Below are positions 61,225-64,000 of a stretch of DNA of 64,000 bases, one piece after another. Below the pieces are notes generated by a model. That model did no database searches. It was not told where the DNA came from and worked only from the letters and a program-made list of their open reading frames with translations. Every line of letters begins with the position of its first letter. Position 1 is the first letter of the stretch. This stretch comes from JBMOJK01 sp049315825 (GTDB lineage Bacteria > Patescibacteriota > Gracilibacteria > BD1-5 > UBA2023), in the NCBI GenBank assembly GCA_049315825.1, contig JBMOJK010000003.1, forward strand, positions 4,508 to 68,507, read 5' to 3'. The translations under genes and the position numbers were made by a program.

Positions 61225-61881
61225 CTAATGTTGGATGAGATGATTGGATTCGAGTGCGGAGAAGAGATTATTCACTATGACAGTATAGCCTTCTTTAGTT
61301 GGATGAATACCGTCCCTTTGGTTGAGCTTTGGATCTGCTGCAACTCATTCGAGGAAGAATGGCATGAGTGGAACACCGAACTCTTTTGCGAGTTTCGGGA
61401 AAATTTCTTCGAATTGGTTTCGATACTGCAATCCGAGATTGAGCGGAGCTTTCATCCCCGTAAGCAGTATAGGGATTTTGCGATCTTGGAGTTTTTGGAG
61501 GATGCTTCGGAGATTTTTCTCGAGTTCTTGTGGAGAAATCCCCTGAAATGCATCATTGGCTCAGATTTCTACGATGGCGAGATCGGGTTTATTTCCATCG
61601 AGTATCCAGTCAGTTCTGGCCATCAGTTGAGCAGAAGTATCTCAGGAAACTCCAGCATTTTGCAGAGTATATTTATATCCCGCTTCTTTGAGTTTTGATT
61701 CTAACTGGGATGGATAATTATCAGCGATTTCTACCCCCAGTCAGGCAGTTAGAGAATCTCAAAGCGCAAGAATAGTACGCGCTGACACAGCTGGAGCTGG
61801 AGTTGAGACAATATCCGTTTTCGCACTCGAACAAGAGGCGAGCAAGCACGCAACGAGAACAAAAACTGCGAATTTATGCAT
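61225..61881 (-). CDS. tesA: SGNH/GDSL hydrolase lipoprotein, TesA-like
   Basis: 218 aa, ATG at 61881, TAG at 61225. Lipobox LLASC (Cys17). All SGNH blocks are present: I GDSLTAGLG (Ser43), II GVSGDTSA, III IGAND, V DGIHPTKEG (Asp190, His193). TGA supplies Gly 41, 47, 80 and 107, which are all at conserved block positions, strong proof of code 25. TesA is a thioesterase/lysophospholipase; here anchored as a lipoprotein. In operon with the ATPase, and overlapping the MFS gene by 8 bases. Confidence 0.93.
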
Positions 61882-63016
61882 GTTTATGAATGAGAGGGAT
61901 TGCTATGAACATAGTAACCACGAAAAGCCCAGCACTCGCAAAAAATGGAACAGTTGGTCCGTACATGTACAGGAATCCACCCATCGCAGGCCCTACAATG
62001 CTTCCAAGTCCAACCGCTGCCGTAGAGAATCCCATGTATTTCCCGACTTGATGACCAGACTCGTGTGCAATCAAAGATGAAGATGATGGCTGAAAAGATC
62101 CCATTCCGATCGGGAAAAGTGGCGCAATCGCCCAGATGAGGAGTGGATTTACATTGATAGCCTGGAGGAAATACGCAACCGCGAGTACTCAGAGCGAGAG
62201 CACGATCATGGGAGCTTCTGGAAGGTATTTGCGAATATGTTTCACCAAGAAACCCTGATATATGATCGACACTGCACCGATGAGAATGAGCACGTGCGAA
62301 TATGCAACTGCATCAAAATTGAATATATCTGCATAGAAAAGTCCTGAAATTGCCTGAATCGGAGAAAATGCAGTAGTCGCGAGAAATGAAACCACCAAAA
62401 GAAGGATGATTTCTTTCGGTACTCCGAAGCTATTTTTCTCAGTCTTGATCACTCACTCTGCGGGAGTATGACGCTTAGGTTCTGGCAAGAAGAATGCAAC
62501 GAGCAAGAAATTGAGGAATACAAAAAATGCACCCGCGTATCCTACAAAATGATTACCAAACGATGCCAAAAGACCACCAATCGCCGGTCCGATGAGAAAT
62601 CCAAGCCCGAACATCGCTCCGATAAATCCAAGTCGAATTGTACGATTTTCTTTTGTAGAAATATCTGAGACATATGCCTGCACAATTCCTACACCCGCAC
62701 CACCGAGTCCACCCAGGAATCGTCCTGCGAGGAATATCCAAAATAATGGAGCATACACGATCACGAGAAATCCAACAAAGTTGAATAGCGTTGTAGCCAC
62801 GAGCATTGGGCGACGCCCGAATTTATCCGAAAGTCGACCAAAAATGAGCCCTCCGAAAAACATCCCAAGAGAATAAATAGCCATCGAGTACCCAACCCAT
62901 TCAGATCCTACACCGTAGTCTTTAATGATAAAAGGAAGTACTGGCACGAGCACTCCAATCCCGAGGATATCGAGAAAAGCAGTCGCCATTACCAGCTGAA
63001 AAGAGAATTTTTGCAT
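61874..63016 (-). CDS. MFS transporter, TetA-like
   Basis: 380 aa from ATG 63016 (an upstream GTG/ATG at 63055 is possible), TAA at 61874; TGA Gly at 62453 and 62189. Twelve hydrophobic segments; motif A GRLSDKFGRRPMLV between TM2 and TM3 is the drug-antiporter MFS mark; LGGLGGAGVGIVQAYVSDI in TM5 is like TetA. Probably a proton-coupled exporter of drugs or metabolites. First gene of the MFS-TesA-ATPase operon. Confidence 0.9.
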
Positions 63017-63138
63017 GCAGTATAAATATAAATACGAACGTGTGATTCTATCCAAAATCCTTCAATCTCCAAAGCAAACAACGTGGGCCGGATACACGCT
63101 CGCTCTATACGTGTGATTTTATACAGAGGGATCTGCTG

Positions 63139-63498
63139 CTAAGAACTGGAGAGCTTCTTTCATTTTCGGGGAGCATTACGAGCTATGAGATAGGCGTTAT
63201 TGAGCCAGATCTTCAGTGCATCACGATCTTCGAGTATATCGATGGGAAGCTCTCGAAATCGAAGAGATACCTCACGACCACTGCGTATATATGTAAAATA
63301 CTTCGCATCCACCGCGTCATAATCCGACATATTTTCAGGTCAAACTTTCAAATACACTACACCATCTTCAAGAATCCCGACTGCGAGTCAGGATTTACGA
63401 ATCATATTTCCTCACATCATCGCCCGGATATCCACATCATGGACGTCTGCCAGTAAATCGTGCAGTAAATAATCGCGAAACGAGTCATCTTTTTTCAT
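63139..63498 (-). CDS. TfoX N-terminal-domain protein
   Basis: 119 aa, ATG at 63498, TAG at 63139; four TGA read as Gly. DIRAMMGGNMIRKSGLAVGILEDGVVYLKVGPEN and REVSLRFRELPIDILEDRDALKIWLNNAYLIA match the TfoX_N family (RxMFGGxGiYxdgxmFaxxxdgxlYlK). TfoX regulates natural competence in gamma-proteobacteria, but stand-alone N-domains are widespread and of unknown role. Frame hidden without code 25. Between the MFS operon and a divergent ogt gene. Confidence 0.8.
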
Positions 63499-63548
63499 GG
63501 ACGAATTGGGAATACCGACTACTCTATCTGTAAGATTTTCAAATTCAA

Positions 63549-64000
63549 ATGACAACCGCTGCCTGCCGTTACATTCAGACGCTTTTCCCGTCTCCACTCG
63601 GCGTTCTCACACTCGTTGCGAGCCCAAAAGGACTTCGTGGGATTATTTGGCCAGATAAGAACTATGCACTTGTTGGCCTCGATGCAAAAGACTGCTGCAC
63701 CGGACAGAGCGCACACCTAGAAGATGCCAAAAAACTCCTCTCCGACTACTTTGCTGGCAAAGAAATCGATACAACTCGCATGAGTTTTGATTTCGAGTGA
63801 ACGGACCTTCAGATCAAAATCTGGAAGGCACTTCTCACGATCCCCTGTGGAACGACAGTCAGCTACAAAGAACTCGCTGCGCGCATCGGAAACCCCACCG
63901 CGATCCGAGCTGTTGCGAGCGCTGTTGGGAAGAATCCATTTTCTATCCTTTTTGCCTGTCATCGGGTGATGGGATCAGATGGAAAATTGCACGGGTTTGG
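63549..64000 (+). CDS. ogt: Methylated-DNA-protein cysteine methyltransferase, truncated by the window end
   Basis: ATG at 63549, frame open to the last base (150 codons). The active site is ILFACHRVMGSDGKLHGFG (ACHRV instead of PCHRV), preceded by WKALLTIPCGTTVSYKELAARIGNPTAIRAVASAVGKNPF (DNA-binding HTH and RAVxxAxxxNP). A TGA Gly stands at 63798. Repairs O6-methylguanine by suicidal alkyl transfer. The 3' end is outside the window; the Ala before the catalytic Cys occurs in some bacterial members. Confidence 0.9.

Noticed and set aside
16688..61881. Selenocysteine explanation for in-frame TGA
   Set aside because: TGA aligns with glycine in unrelated families, occurs many times per gene and has no SECIS-like element after it.
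170..63800. Many split genes (Dus, MiaA, MutY, PBP1C, helicase, alpha-2-macroglobulin) looking like frameshifted or nonsense pseudogenes
   Set aside because: The breaks are all TGA at glycine positions in one continuous frame; under code 25 the genes are intact. No real pseudogene was found.
1..64000. CRISPR array, insertion sequence or integrase
   Set aside because: No regularly spaced direct repeats, no transposase or integrase motifs in any frame on either strand were noticed.

Overview
Organism and genetic code. Almost every long reading frame is interrupted by in-frame TGA, and at conserved sites TGA always falls where glycine is required: the first Gly of Walker A motifs (19557, 61110 region), the Nudix box (22089), the Gly blocks of a GDSL hydrolase (61225-61881), the GLGYY motif of MutY (48671) and the QG-IPH motif of MiaA (9773 region). 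TAA and TAG are the only stops I find at real gene ends. This is translation table 25 (UGA = Gly), known from the CPR/Patescibacteria lineages Gracilibacteria (BD1-5/GN02) and Absconditabacteria (SR1). All coordinates below are rebuilt with that code, so many genes are much longer than standard translation suggests. No database was available; assignments rest on motifs recognised by eye.

Layout. 1-9.6 kb: tail of an HtpX-type protease, YigZ/IMPACT protein, alpha/beta hydrolase, VOC protein, LysE exporter, an AbiJ-NTD4-type gene, dnaK behind a degenerate CIRCE operator, and a tRNA-dihydrouridine synthase. 9.6-13.8 kb: miaA, small proteins, ruvB, rplK and tRNA-Glu(CUC). 13.8-16.6 kb: an ECF sigma factor and a membrane partner under two copies of one promoter motif, then rubredoxin divergent from an HxlR regulator. 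16.7-29.2 kb: a heterodimeric ABC exporter, quinone-reductase-like flavoprotein, Nudix, FemX-like aminoacyltransferase, STAS protein, a glucosaminidase-NlpC/P60 enzyme, a Pol I 5'-nuclease without polymerase domain, dut, and a CARDB-like surface protein. 29.4-33.2 kb: a giant DEAH helicase.

33.8-39.2 kb is the most unusual block: a membrane-anchored JAMM/MPN+ peptidase, three membrane or lipoprotein genes, an E2-like (UBC fold) protein, a small protein and a ThiF/E1-like enzyme, i.e. a candidate bacterial ubiquitin-like conjugation system. Its E2/E1 part uses no TGA glycine codons and contains an ATGA junction that only makes sense in the standard code, suggesting transfer from a standard-code donor.

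39.4-64 kb: UPF0489 protein and gmk; a 2294-residue alpha-2-macroglobulin-like protein with a cytoplasmic/TM N-terminus typical of an anti-sigma factor, co-transcribed with a second ECF sigma factor; mutY; a PBP1C; a YbbP-like permease; three linked hypothetical genes; a TGA-rich unknown plus Nudix pair; then ATPase (YbbA/LolD-like), TesA-like lipoprotein and an MFS transporter; a TfoX-N protein; and a truncated ogt gene.
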